The notes beneath the pieces were generated by a model that did not search any database, was not told the origin of the DNA, and saw nothing but the letters and a program-made list of their open reading frames with translations. From Lytechinus variegatus (Eukaryota > Echinodermata > Echinoidea > Temnopleuroida > Toxopneustidae), in contig NC_054747.1 of NCBI RefSeq assembly GCF_018143015.1, positions 763,407 through 827,406 of the forward strand: a stretch of DNA of 64,000 bases, written 5' to 3'. Below, one piece after another: positions 47,701 through 57,420 of the stretch. A program made the translations under genes and the position numbers. Each line of letters opens with the position of its first letter. The first letter of the stretch is position 1.

Positions 47701-49866
47701 TGTCTACATGCCTTAAGTTGGTAAGGTGCTTGGATATTGTCATTCAATCATATAACCAACCCCCGTTTCAGTATAAAAGTTAAAATATTGCATATTAAAA
47801 TATAAAATACATGTATATCATGATACTGTATATATCTGTCACATAACTTTCCCTTTTCCCGATTTTCAAGTTATCAACACATTCTTTTCAGAATGACAGA
47901 GTTAGTTTTCATCATGATGATCATATTAATCTAAATTAACATGTAGATTGTATTATTCAACATATTCTTTTTTAAGAAAAGTTCAGTTTTCATCATGATG
48001 ATCATATTTATTCAATAAACATGCTGATTGTCTTCGTGTTCATAAAATCAGAGACAGATCACCTAATTCGTCCTCGTGACGAATTAGAATTCTAGTTTCT
48101 TTTTTTTTTTTTGCTTTTTACACATGCCAAATTGTTTTTGCTAACCCCGGATAAGGATGCTTGCTTTTCACACACGAAACTCGCTAGCCCCGGACTAGTG
48201 GTAGTTCATGAATATTCACGAGCGTCGATGAGGAAAGTATTAAAACACGAATTCCAACTCGCTGACTTATAGCGCACTTTTTCTCATCGCCGTGTTTGCT
48301 GTTCATGAATATTCATTATGCTTACCTCTGATTAGACAACAGAGCCGGCTCTGTTGCGGGGCATGATTGGGAGCGCTTGGTCCACTTCCGTTTTACACTA
48401 GCGATCTTAACCCCGTACCATTGCTCTTAGCACCGCAATTGCTGGGATAACCCTGCCCTTTTGCAGGGCCAAATAATCCCGTACTAAAGGTGGGGTTAGC
48501 CCAATTTGCACAAATGCTGTGGAAAAAGAATGTGGGCTAAGCTTAACCCCGTATAGGTGGGGATAAGTGGCAATTTAGCCCCACCTATAGTACGGGGTTA
48601 AGGAAATTTAAGCATGTATAAAAAGGGTAAAAGATACATGTGTCATAAAACCTACACTAGTCTTTTTCGCCATGAAAACCTTCAGAAGTTGCGTAAAATA
48701 TAATACTACACCGACACCGACTGTTTCTGCTACAGTCATGCCTGTACGTCTCATAGACCATATAGACTACTCGAACTACTACAGTAAACACTGATTTCAT
48801 TAGAAAGTCTGTAAAACTAGGGTTAATTGTCAGTATATCATTGAGGTTCTAGATTTGGTACAGTTACATAAACCGAATTTTTTGTTAAATTTTGAAATCA
48901 GCGCTGAAAAATGTTCACACTGAAGATCACCAACATACATGTAGATAAGCACACGTGGGATAATGTATTACTATTGCTTTGAATGTCGGCCCGCGCTTGA
49001 CCGGAATCCTGTGCTTATTTGCTAATTTCTCAGAAATTACACAATTTCTTACAGAATACTTTGGCACATATTTTTACAAACAGACACTTTGGTGGACATT
49101 TCATTGGATTCTTAATATCGTTACCACAACTGGCATTTACCTTTCAAATAAATCCAGATCGGCTGTGAATACTGACCAGCCGAATATTAGATTTAGCTTC
49201 AAAGTTGTAGATTTGAATATAAATCTAAAACATTTGAATTTAAATCTTTTGAGATTTGAAAGTTAATCCTAAAGATTTAGAATGAATCCGAAATTCTGCT
49301 GGTCACTAAACACAGTCGATCTGAAATTATTTAAATCATGATTGGAATTAAGAGTGTACTAAATGCTATTTATATATCACCATTATCTTTTTTTTACAAT
49401 CCTCCCCACCCTCACCACTTTCGTTATCATCATCACCGAATTCAATAACACTTTCATTATCATCATCACGATCATCATCGTTATCATCATCACCACTACT
49501 ATTATCTTCGTCATCAAAACTGTCATCAACACCACTTATTACCGTCATCTTCATCACCACCATTGTCATCATCATCATCATCCTGCAGGCTCGTATCCGA
49601 TAATGGTTGTGACCTTCGCTAACAGCATTTTGAACCAGTATGAGATCGTTGACGACATCACCAGAGCTGGTATGGAGAAGAACAGTCTATTCTTCATTGA
49701 GAACTACACAGCTTTGAACCATGAGATGAATTCTAAGAAACACATTGCTCTTCTCAAGATCCTGGAAGCCTGCATCAAGCGAGCCGATGATACCATCACC
49801 TTCCGCTGGCGAAAAGAGAAGGAACCCGTAGTCAAGCCTGAGGGCCACAAATGTAAGATAATGTAA
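29716..49866 (+). CDS. IFI44-like GTPase with N-terminal membrane hairpin and C-terminal CaaX box (seven exons)
   Basis: Exons 29716-29788, 31569-31652, 35761-35931, 41132-41293, 42904-42982, 45513-45583 and 49589-49866 join in one frame to 305 residues, all with GT-AG borders. Residues 9-25 and 32-49 are hydrophobic and separated by a short loop, with KK before and RRLRKK after. That pattern fits a hairpin with both ends in the cytosol. The P-loop GVQDSGKS is at 91-98 and the DTRG switch-2 motif at 144-147. GERIDCPIFIL near 149-190 matches the region after switch 2 in IFI44/IFI44L. A TKxD base-recognition motif is missing; VVTFAN stands there. The protein ends CKIM, a CaaX prenylation signal. 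The family is interferon-induced in vertebrates, with a poorly understood antiviral or regulatory role. The function here is inferred only from that and from the promoter sites. Confidence 0.88.
29836..30346. mobile_element. 511-base insertion with 8-bp target-site duplication in GTPase intron 1
   Basis: GCTAGCTC flanks both ends (29828-29835 and 30347-30354), while the corresponding place in copy a (25696-25703) has GCTAGCTC once and no insertion. The ends are C/G homopolymers (CCCCGGGGGG and CCCCCCGGG). The inside carries repeated CTTGGAGCGG/CTTGGAACGG words. A second, reversed copy lies at 58017-58517. The 8-base duplication suggests a hAT-type mobiliser. Confidence 0.88.
30355..30890. repeat. 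Remainder of the duplicated intron block plus GACGTCA-type repeat remnants
   Basis: 30355-30540 matches copy a at 25703-25860 (AACTGGTGAAAGTTCATTGA, then GACATCTCAAAAA). It is followed by TTTATGACGTCACAGACGA and GCATATGACGTCACAGA blocks, also present near 26.06 and 10.52 kb. Confidence 0.6.
30903..31513. mobile_element. MITE, GGACAAGTCCACCCC family, copy 2 (complete)
   Basis: Starts TTTAAAGGACAAGTCCACCC and ends in its reverse, AGGTGGACTTGACCTTTAA. The inner arms also pair, with TTCATCAAAATCGGATGTAA on one side and TTACATCCGATTCTGATGAA on the other. The family is one I associate with sea urchin DNA. It lies 55 bases upstream of GTPase exon 2. Confidence 0.88.
31569..31652 (+). CDS. GTPase exon 2: second hydrophobic helix
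   Basis: Encodes GSETVFKVVLSVLVVFAPF and then AVAWYMNNT; acceptor ATTTCTTTCAG, phase 1 at both ends. With exon 1 it makes the membrane hairpin. Confidence 0.8.
31746..31850 (+). repeat. (AAT/ATG)n microsatellite-like tract
   Basis: Imperfect GATAATAATGATGG runs in GTPase intron 2. Confidence 0.7.
31872..32149. mobile_element. MITE with GGGCCCGTCTTACAAAGAG ends
   Basis: CAGGGCCCCGTCTTACAAAG at the left pairs with CTTTGTAAGACGGGCCCCTG at the right, and the GATTGATCCTATCA blocks pair inside. It lies in GTPase intron 2. Confidence 0.88.
32550..34670 (+). mobile_element. 5'-truncated LINE with reverse transcriptase (CR1/L2-like)
   Basis: Broken frames give reverse transcriptase motifs in order: NGKAPGIDGVDN (about 32850), YRPISLLSCFSKMLEK (33040), FGFREKHCTSHAL (33145), IDQKKAFDCINHDIL (33245), GVPQGSILGPLLF (33418), FADDTN (33510), then KFLGIHIDDNLKWKSH (33735) and LFWNSLPEDVK (34240). 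The 5' endonuclease part is missing. There are a few stops in the first 300 bases and frame shifts near 33.3 and 33.69 kb. The 3' end runs into AATGAATCA repeats. It lies in GTPase intron 2. Confidence 0.92.
34670..34760 (-). mobile_element. tRNA-like SINE head, minus strand
   Basis: On the minus strand GCGCGGAGTAGTCTAATGGT resembles an A-box arm and GGTCATGGATTCGAATCACA a B-box arm about 40 bases later. It directly abuts the LINE tail. Confidence 0.6.
35265..35500 (+). mobile_element. SINE body and tail in GTPase intron 2
   Basis: Contains CTTCGGCAAGAAATGTATCC, then GTGCTGCACTCAACCCAGGT, then GGTAATAATATCCAGATACT, and an AT-rich end. These shared SINE blocks are also at 2.9, 22.2 and 28.5 kb. 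Confidence 0.78.
35761..35931 (+). CDS. GTPase exon 3: basic linker and P-loop
   Basis: 171 bases encoding residues 53-109, from AEIRRLRKKIQDY to LHFAYK. GVQDSGKST is the Walker A (G1) motif. The lysine/arginine-rich start fits the cytosolic side of the membrane hairpin. Confidence 0.88.
36170..36440. repeat. Palindromic cluster of CACAGTGTGA words
   Basis: CACAGTGTC, TTCACACAGT, AACAGTGTGAAAG and TTCACACTGTGGACA recur in both orientations over about 270 bases, as in a decayed foldback element. Confidence 0.65.
37677..39551. mobile_element. piggyBac-like foldback element with TTAA ends
   Basis: The left end is TTAACCCTATCTAGGCCGGG and the right end its reverse, CCGGCCTAGATAGGGTTAA, with TTAA at both borders as in piggyBac-type insertions. 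An inner inverted pair of about 80 bases (38405-38485 against 39425-39505; TTTCCGTTTTACACCCTGGC and reverse) brackets a GATA microsatellite. It carries C and G runs and no transposase. It lies in GTPase intron 3. Confidence 0.82.
38775..39330 (+). repeat. (GATA)n/(GA)n microsatellite block
   Basis: More than 500 bases of AGATAGATA and GAGAGAGA words, inside the piggyBac-like element. Confidence 0.92.
39560..41100. other. GTPase intron 3, remaining part
   Basis: No supported exon. Contains an ATGATTTGAATCATGA/AATCATGATTTGAATCAGGA inverted pair (39775-40440), suggesting another decayed foldback element. Confidence 0.45.
41132..41293 (+). CDS. GTPase exon 4: switch region with DTRG motif
   Basis: 162 bases encoding residues 110-163, from GAWEQVYIESN to SDVMDEI. 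ITFDTRGLSD matches the VLCDTMGL-like G3 motif of IFI44 proteins. The acceptor is CGCTTCATTATAAAG and the donor is the weaker GTTGAG. Confidence 0.85.
41800..42560 (+). repeat. Diverged copy of the CAAGGTCAAAGGTCA-type tandem repeat
   Basis: Several units with GGTCAAAAGGTCAAA, CTTGGTACATGATC, AAAGTTTTTGTGCAACTTGC and GTCAATGAACTTTGACCAT recall the 26.5-27.4 kb repeat. Confidence 0.65.
42904..42982 (+). CDS. GTPase exon 5
   Basis: 79 bases encoding SGKRGINPHC, RTTGERIDCP and IFILKY, with the DRIHC-like segment of the IFI44 family. Acceptor CACTTCCCATTAG; consensus-like donor GTACGT; phases 1 in, 2 out. Confidence 0.83.
43240..43735. mobile_element. Foldback element rich in GCAGAATCGGC words
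   Basis: GTTTACACG, GCCGATGCAGAATCGGC and TGCACCGACAGCCGATGCC words occur in opposite orientations, with GTTTACACGTGATCGGC near the left end and GAATCGGC...GCGTGTAAACAC near the right. It lies in GTPase intron 5. Confidence 0.7.
43745..45500. other. GTPase intron 5, remaining part
   Basis: No exon could be supported. A CTCACTCATCACCAC direct repeat (44511 and 44721) marks a small local duplication. Confidence 0.45.
45513..45583 (+). CDS. GTPase exon 6
   Basis: 71 bases encoding NSATGIQHCGNFLSSLVPRI then RQEF. Strong acceptor TTTTGTTTCCTAG and donor GTAAGT; phase 2 in and phase 1 out fit exons 5 and 7 exactly. It is an amphipathic segment preceding the next beta-strand. Confidence 0.83.
45928..48604. 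mobile_element. Foldback element (CTTAACCCCGTA ends) split by a 2.1-kb element
   Basis: CCTTAACCCCGT at 45928 and ACGGGGTTAAGG at 48593 are inverted. The right part, 48110-48604, is itself foldback-like with repeated TAACCCCG words. The element at 45946-48066 interrupts it. Confidence 0.6.
45946..48066. mobile_element. 2.1-kb DNA element with TTAGGTGATCTGTC inverted ends
   Basis: The 14-base ends TTAGGTGATCTGTC and GACAGATCACCTAA are perfect inverted copies. The interior has the TCAAGGTCAAAAGGTCAT, CATGACGTCAT and GCGCGCGC words of a deuterostome-type intergenic repeat. No transposase was recognised. It lies in GTPase intron 6. Confidence 0.75.
48620..49400. other. GTPase intron 6, unassigned part
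   Basis: AT-rich. An inverted GATTTAAATT/AGATTTGAAT-type cluster lies at 49150-49330, flanked by GACCAGCCGAATATT and AAATTCTGCTGGTCA, which suggests a small foldback element. Confidence 0.5.
49415..49583 (+). repeat. (ATC)n microsatellite abutting the exon 7 acceptor
   Basis: Imperfect TCATCACCA/ATCATCATC repeats run straight into the splice acceptor TCATCCTGCAG. Confidence 0.92.
49589..49866 (+). CDS. GTPase exon 7: C-terminal domain and CaaX box
   Basis: 278 bases encoding residues 214-305: GSYPIMVVTFANSIL, then FIENYTALNHEMN, then LLKILEACIKRADDTI, ending KCKIM and TAA. NYTALNHEM and the ILEACIKRADD helix match the NYASDLELD and LRQMLRAADD segments of IFI44L. This confirms the family and the end of the gene. 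Confidence 0.88.
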
Positions 49867-50148
49867 ATAGTTCCTACACATGCCACATCACGTCGGGGTG
49901 GATGAATTTGTATACTAGTCAGTACATTGTGTACTTATTAAGGTTACGTACAAGCACGTAGGTTACGCTTAGTTTTGTCTTGATATACTTTGATGTTATT
50001 TGCAAATTCTGGCAGTTTGTACAATCCATTCATTTACCATGGCATTTCATATTTCGATATTATGGAAGCTCAAACGTGCCACCCAAGATGTTCAGATAAT
50101 CACCTTGTCGTGTTTACAAATTTTTGGAAAGATAAGATAATAAGATCT

Positions 50149-50306
50149 TGGGCCTGTTGCATAAATCTTTTTACCCGAGAAAACTTTGGTAAAAACTGAC
50201 AACTAAGGTTAGTCTGATTTCTGACATTAACTTTAACACTGGGCAAAAACTCCGGTAAAAACAACCTGAGTTTTCTCAGGTAATTTGTTTGTATGCAACG
50301 GGCCCA
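50149..50306. mobile_element. Short MITE with GGGCCTGTTGCATA ends
   Basis: TGGGCCTGTTGCATAAA and TTTGTATGCAACGGGCCCA are inverted, with ACCCGAGAAAACTTTGG against CTGAGTTTTCTCAGGT inside. Confidence 0.8.
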
Positions 50307-50383
50307 TCGTGTGTACATCGCGTTCGAGAGATGATGAGGTGAAAAGATCTTGTATCTCATCATATCTATACCCGTAGGAGAAA

Positions 50384-52048
50384 CAGGGTTGGCGATTTTT
50401 TTTATTTAAAAAAAAAAATTAAAAAAAATCGGATTTTTTTATTTTTTTTTAAAGTTCCTTCGAAAAAAAGGGTAATTATCCCCCCTTACTCTTACAATGA
50501 CATCAATATTGATGTTATACATTTCACCCATAACATTGTTCTTAACCACATATTTTGTAATTAAAATCCAGTAAAAAATGACAATTAGAAATAAATTTGA
50601 GGAATCATGTATCTGAACTTAATTCTATCATACATAGGCCAATGAAGGAATATTCCATAGGAAATTCCCAGTGAGTAGAGAAAATTCCCCTCTGGGATTT
50701 TTCATTCAAACGTTTAAAAAATCCAAGAGAAAAAATCCCTTATCAAAACTGCCAACAAACCCTTTGCCAATTACTCGTATTCATGTATATTGTAAGAAAA
50801 ATAATTCAAATCAATGATTTTTTTTTCAATTAGTCAGAGCTTTACAATAGTCAAAGAGACACTACAACTGTATATGTTTAGGATCTTTTTAGTTTGATAA
50901 AACGCTCTTCTCTTGCTACAGATATAGATGCAAAACTCTCAGTTTTGGAGAACAATATAGGAGATAGCTTAGTCAAAGGGTGACTATACTACATTATGTT
51001 ACTGTGATATTTTACACTAATCTACAATTTTTATTCCCATATTCTCTACAAAAAAAATCATCCATGTTTCATCCATGAAGTATGAAAACAAATCTACTTA
51101 CTTTTAACTTAAAGGATAAAAACTGCAAAACTGCTTAAATTACAATATATGTATTACAAAAAGAAGTATTTTCTTTTAAATGAGACACAGCTTACAACTG
51201 CCAACGATTGTAACTGAAGTACCTGCATCTTAACATTTTAATGCAGTGTTAAATGTTTATTCTGAGTTTTGCAAATTGTTGTTATAGAACTCTTTCCATT
51301 GTTACATGCAGATACAAAACTTCCATTATTTGTAGCACTGAACATAAAATGGGCTGCAGTGACTTAAAAGGTTTAAAAGAGAAAGCTTTTCTCAACAGTC
51401 AAATTATGACTGTACTACATTATGTTAATGTGATTTTTAGAATTATGTTATTTAAAACATCAAATGTATGATAAATGTAACAATACGAAATAAGAGGCAT
51501 GTTAAATATGTTGATTACATGCATGTATCATTTTTTTTACATGACAGAAGTAGTTATGTGTAGGCGAAGGATCAAAACTGGAAAACTGCCAACAAACCTT
51601 TTCTCATTGACTTTTATATATTATATATTTTTTTTTACAAACTGCTCTCTGAAAAGTGTTTTGGATTATGTGAAAACTTTATGTTAAGAAAGAAATTGAC
51701 TTATAATAACTGACAAAGAATGTAAAATTTCAGAAGAAAAACTCGACATAATTTACAAAAAAGAGTACCTATTGACAACATACATCTGTAGTTTTTACGG
51801 AATTACCTGATTTTATTAATTTGATTTTAATTTGTTTTAAGTAGATATGAAGACTTTGTTGATCTTTTGTTGATATAAAGTTAATTCAAAGTTTTTCAGT
51901 TGACTTGAAGAATTAAAACTGCATTGAACAAATACTTTGTCCATGATTTGTACATTTTTCAATGGAAGTGATTTAAATCAATGATTTAAAAAAAATCATG
52001 GTGATTTAAATCGCGATTTAAATCGTTGATTTTAATCCGCCAACCCTT
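50384..52048. mobile_element. hAT-like element with CAGGGTTGGCG ends
   Basis: Left CAGGGTTGGCGATTT and right AAATCGTTGATTTTAATCCG plus CCAACCC are inverted, and GGAGAAA is directly repeated outside both ends (50377-50383, 52049-52055). CAGGG termini and 7-8-base duplications fit the hAT superfamily. The 1.67-kb interior is AT-rich without a transposase. Confidence 0.82.
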
Positions 52049-52059
52049 GGAGAAATGAT

Positions 52060-53755
52060 TAGATGGCAAGATCTTGGATATCGTAATTGAGAGGTGACGA
52101 AATCCAAAATCGCCCGGTCATCTGACCATCTCTCCAACAGGACAAGAATAAATCTAAGATCCTGTCATCTGACCAGCTCTTCAAAAGGATGGAGACATAG
52201 CTCGTCATCTGCTCAGTTTTTCTGAGGGATGTGGACACAAGATGATTATCGTGGTACCTTTAAACTTCCATGCAATAAACAGTATGGGTCAACAATAAGA
52301 TAAATACACATGGCATTTTAATATTGCAAAAAGAGCTGTACGGATTTCTTTTCGGTCTTGTTATTTTGAGTATTTCTTTAATACTAGTTTGTATACCTAA
52401 AGTTACATTGTCATGATCGGTTAAATAAAAAAAAGAAGCTATATTTGTCCTTTTGTGATGATTTGACTTTGAAGAGAGACATCCATACCTATCCAACTAG
52501 ACATTTATTCTTTCCACTTGTTCACTCCGAGGAGTGCTTTAGTCCATAGATCAATTTGCTACTTTGATATAATTACATGAATTTGCTATCATTCAACAAG
52601 AATATAAATGATTTATTCTCTCAAAATAGTTTAAATTATTTTTCTTCAAGTACTTTTCATAATAGAAATGCATAATGCTGCTTTGTTTTATTCAAGATGC
52701 AAATGATGTGTATCTTAATATGATACAGGTGAATTATTTTAGTTTTTGTATTGACCTATTTTTGTTTTACGAATATTTATTTCGATCCTTGTTTTAGTCA
52801 AAAATAACCACTACGATTTTATGATAAGGGACTCTGCGCTTCGAGCATATTATATGATTGTTCCTATTATGTATTATCTCTATCAATTCATTTTTGGTTA
52901 AAGGGGGAGTGAGCTGTGGAACTTTGTGTGGTATCTCATTGACTGTGTGTTATAGATACGTAGTCTTAAAATATACGTTTTGAAATATCTAGCAATACTA
53001 CAGAGAAGAGATTGAGCTATAATCGTATTTGTATTGAGAAGCTAAAATGTTCTCAAAGGAAAGTAATTGTTTTGCTACATATTAACATAAGTATTACGGA
53101 ATATACATTGAGTAGTTAATAAGATATTATCATTTAAGTGGTTCCATATTATTATACTACATTAGCATTATGGCTATAAAGGAGTCTGGCCATGTATGAG
53201 TAAGGAAACTGGCTATGTATGAGTAGTTGAGGACTCGAGATGGCGCTATTGGTTCGTATCTGCTTTAAATACGCGCATTTTATATTTTTTTCACTAACAT
53301 GCTTGTTTGTTCTTCATCACTGCCTTTCTTTTGTTTGTTTGTTTCTTATGTTAACTTCGTCTTGGTATGGTCAAACGTTGTCAATGTAAGAAATCATTAC
53401 ATACCTCACCTCTTCTGTTCAGTTAACATGTTTTATCCACGGCAGTTCAAAGGGTGCACGTTATATTGTCTGTTATGCGCATTATTGTACTGTTTTATAA
53501 TTTGCCAAAGTGCATTGTTTTCGATTTATATAGGCCCTTACATAAATGCTTGATAGCCGCAGTTAATTTGGCGTAATGATGATGATAATAAAGTTTAATA
53601 ATAATGGCGATAGTAATGTTTGAATAAATACGCAACTACCTCCTTGATTTATTTTGATGTTCATATAATCTGAGAATACCAGAGCAATTTCTCCGATGTA
53701 TATTAGCATGATTACCAATGATGATAAAGATGATCATAATGACACTAATTGTTTG
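52060..53755. other. Gene-free stretch
   Basis: AT-rich DNA. CGTCATCTGACCA-like words at 52.1-52.2 kb form a small local repeat. No exon with splice support. Confidence 0.5.
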
Positions 53756-53759
53756 ATGA

Positions 53760-54310
53760 GGTAAATTGCCAATTTGTCTACTGCCCACTCGTCCACTTAC
53801 CATATGGTCTGCATTCGTTTATGCTAATGCGATTAAGTCCATCACCATTTCGTCTAACAACCATTTGGTCCAATAATCACTTCGTTTAATCACAATTTTG
53901 TCTATGACGATTTCGTCTAATAACCAGTTGGTCTAATATCCATCTTCTCTTCATTCGTTTTGCCCAATGTTCAAATAGACCAAATGGTTTAAGGAGCTGC
54001 ACTGGGTTCGATTCCGGGCCGCGGCACCTATGCCCGTGAGCAAGGCATTTAATGTGCAAAGCTCTTTTATCCTGCTTTCAAATAAATGAAAATGTTATAT
54101 GCATTATTGGTAACTATACATGTGCGCTTTTAAAAAAAATGGTTTATGAACTAAATGGCGATTGGACCAACCGATTATTAGACGAAATTGTGAGTTAATG
54201 CAATGTCGATTGAATCATGGGATTTTGGACGAACTGATGGTAGACCAAATCATATTAGACCAGTTGTTGGCAATTGGACAAATTGGCATTGGACCAAATG
54301 AAAATAAACC
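53760..54310. repeat. Foldback-like block of ATTTGGTC/GACCAAAT words
   Basis: CCATTTGGTC, CATTTCGTCTAATAACCA and GACGAAATTG, TTGGACCAAATG words occur first in one and then in the other orientation, with a SINE-like piece (GGGTTCGATTCCGGGCC) in the centre near 54005. Short relatives lie at 29.16 and 63.85 kb. Confidence 0.7.
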
Positions 54311-54795
54311 GTTTTATTTATAACTGCCTACGTTTTTTTATTTTGTTGCTTAGGTTATCAACTCATTTGGCCTATTAATGTGCGATGAGTATGGTCTATT
54401 GAATGTCAGTCAGACTGCATGTCCCAAGAAAATGGCTTCTTTCATCCAAGTGATATTCATGACTTGAGATGTTTTGCATGTTTAATGAGCGTGATGCGGA
54501 CCAAAACACCTCTTTTCATTCGGTCATTGCTGCACTTATTGTGCGTTGAATTTCATGAATTTGGTACCATTGTAAAGAAGAATCATTCTTTCAGGTCATG
54601 TGTTTGAATTTATTAAAAGATTTTGTAATAAAGATTAAAATTTTGATCTAAAATACGCTACAAAATAAATGTTTTCACCTGACAAAATCTGCTATTTTCA
54701 CACTTTATTTTTGTTAGAGTGTAAATGATTTTTATATCATGATAAAGCTGAATATGTGTGCTTTAAAATGACATAGGTTTCAAAATAAGAATTCA

Positions 54796-55091
54796 TTTAA
54801 TCGGGTCAAGATCACATTTTTCATTTGTCAAGTACATAAAGCAGCTTCAAAACAAGAATACTGCACTCTGATTGGTCAAAGAGACCACACAATGGCAAAT
54901 TCCAATGATTCCAGTGCCTGGGTTCGTGGGAAGGTCACACTTTCCATGTGGTAACCTCCTCAAATACCCCGCGTCTATTGTTCTGTGAAACTTATCCAGC
55001 CAATCAGAACTCTGGATTTCATGCAATTACAAAATTTCAGAAATCTCGTCTTGTACCTTGGTGGGAAAAGTGTGATCTTGACCCGATTAAA
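54796..55091. mobile_element. 296-base MITE with TTTAATCGGGTCAAGATCAC ends
   Basis: The two 27-base ends are inverted copies with a single difference. The interior is partly palindromic (ACTCTGATTGG against CCAATCAGAACT). Confidence 0.88.
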
Positions 55092-55094
55092 AGG

Positions 55095-57360
55095 TGCCGC
55101 TTAATAAGAGTGGCATTGTGAGAAAGTACAGAAGTTCAGCCTTATGTTGATGTAGATATCATTGAGGCTCAAAATAAAAAGTTTTGCACAATTTGCAAAG
55201 GAAAACAGGGGAAGAAAATTCAGGTTTGAGGCACATTTTCAGGCCATAAATTTACTTATTTAACAAAATAATGTAAACAAAATGAATAACCCATATGAAA
55301 AAGTAACTTTTACTCTATCTGATGATGCAATAATATTTTACTTAACTCGAGATTAAAACAGGTATAGTCTTAGAGAAAGAATATCTCACGAATCACGATA
55401 TTTTGCGAGGATGATTCAGCCACGAGATGATTTGGATGAATCTGGCCTTATTGCTCATTAGCATAGGGACCTGCGGTCTGACTGATGTATAATTTGGTTT
55501 GTTAAATAATAATACAGCTACTCAGCTGAATGATGTTCAATTATTGATATTGTAGTAATATGATATTTGGTGCCATTTTTTTAATTTCCTTGATATTATT
55601 TTTCATGAAAATGGAATACTGCCCTCTCTTGCTCGTTGATTTGATTAAGTGCTGTATGTAATATCTAATCGGGCAGGTACAACAGAAATTATTATTTATA
55701 TCTAGATAAATATTGATTTGCTGTGGGTTTTTTTCGCTGGTCGTGAAACATACCTACAAGTTGTAAAATCAAATTAGATTATCTCTTCATGTAATAAAAT
55801 CAAGACAAATCTACTTCTCATTTGGAGCAAAAACAACTATATGGTAATAAGCAAAGTTAAAGTATACTTTCTGCACGTCGTGCTATGTTGTGCAATTTTC
55901 AGTGATTCAATAATAAAATTGGTTACACGGTGTTGTCGTATCTGTTTCTTTAGTTAGTTTTCATGTTTTCACAGACAGAAGAGGGATTTAAGGACAGAGT
56001 AGTACTTTGTTGGATAAGGTTTTAAAGGAACATAATTAATAATTCAAAATGATATGCTCTGATTCGATTGTTCCTTCCTTTCACTTTTAAAGCGGGCTCG
56101 GGGGCCAGGCCCCCCCCCTTCCCTCAAAACAGTTTCATAATGAAGAAGAAAGGAGGAAAAATTGATGTCTTGTTACATTGTACTTGATATTGCTCCACAA
56201 TCTATCCAAAATTCATATTTGTGAGTCAAACTGAATCAAATATTTTGCTTAAACGCTTCGCTCAATCGCATTATTTTTTGGCTCCATTGCAATATGTTGC
56301 CACCTCGAATTACCAGCTCATATACGTCTCTGGTTCTGTGATTCAATACGCCAAAGTTGATTAATAATTGCTACTATCCATAAAAATTCAATTCAATTTC
56401 GGTTTATTAGATATAAAACATAATACAATGCTGTAGTCCAAAGACTAATTGAGCAATGTTTACATTAAATATTATTTACATTCGAAGGTAGTTATACACT
56501 TAAAATCATTCACATTTAAATTCAAGATACAGTCTGGGATATAGATAATTGTGAATTAGGGGGGGGGGGACTGTTTTAAACTTAAAAGTATATTGAATAG
56601 AATTGAATTTATTACCAAATATCACTGTCAGGTACAATTAAAAGTAATAGTACATTACACATAAACAAAACATTTGGTAATTGGAGCTAACATAATAGCA
56701 AGATGCTAATCGAGGTTAGCCCCAAATAATGTCATTATCATAGTTTTAAACAATAAATTTAGCTAAATCTCAATATTGTAAATCAAATCCAATACTAATT
56801 CTACCTATCACTGCTGCAGAAAATTTCGATCATTTTCAGTGAGCATATTTACACTCTTTACAAGAAAAAAAATATCTTAATTATTCACAAAATCTTTATA
56901 TAGAATTATTTTTTTTCAGGCAGTATTTTACCATACCAAATTAATTATAATCTTCCAGTAGCATTAATTTTAACGATTTGCTAAATAGTTTACGACTGGG
57001 GGTGTTTATGATATAACAAGGTAAGAAATATAATTCAGATTTGATTTGCATTATAAAGTTATGAAATAGATTTTTGGAATCAAATGTAACGAAACAGAAT
57101 TAATAATATTCATAGAACTTTCTAATAAAAAACACAACGTTTGGGATATGAAATCCATTCAGGATAGAACAGAGATTACTTTGAGATATGAAATCGAGGG
57201 TGGTGAATTAAATCACAATTATTCTAAACAAAATCAAGAATTAAGCAATAAATTGACATAAATATAGCAACTCCCTAACGATTAAAGAAAACAAAAACAT
57301 GCATATAAGTTTTTTAATCTTTACTGAGCATTGACTAGTCTGACAAGTGACAGCACGCTC
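55095..57360. other. Gene-free stretch
   Basis: AT-rich DNA with poly-C (56107) and poly-G (56560) runs. No open frame with splice support and no clear element ends. Confidence 0.5.
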
Positions 57361-57420
57361 GTTCAGTTCTAGTAAAAGGAAGGTCCAAATGATGGGAATT
57401 ACTCGGTGTACCTCGTGAGA

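Noticed and set aside
49363-49588. Isoleucine/threonine/histidine-rich N-terminal extension to the last GTPase exon
   Set aside because: It is the (ATC)n intronic microsatellite read through; the acceptor at 49587-49588 marks the true exon start.
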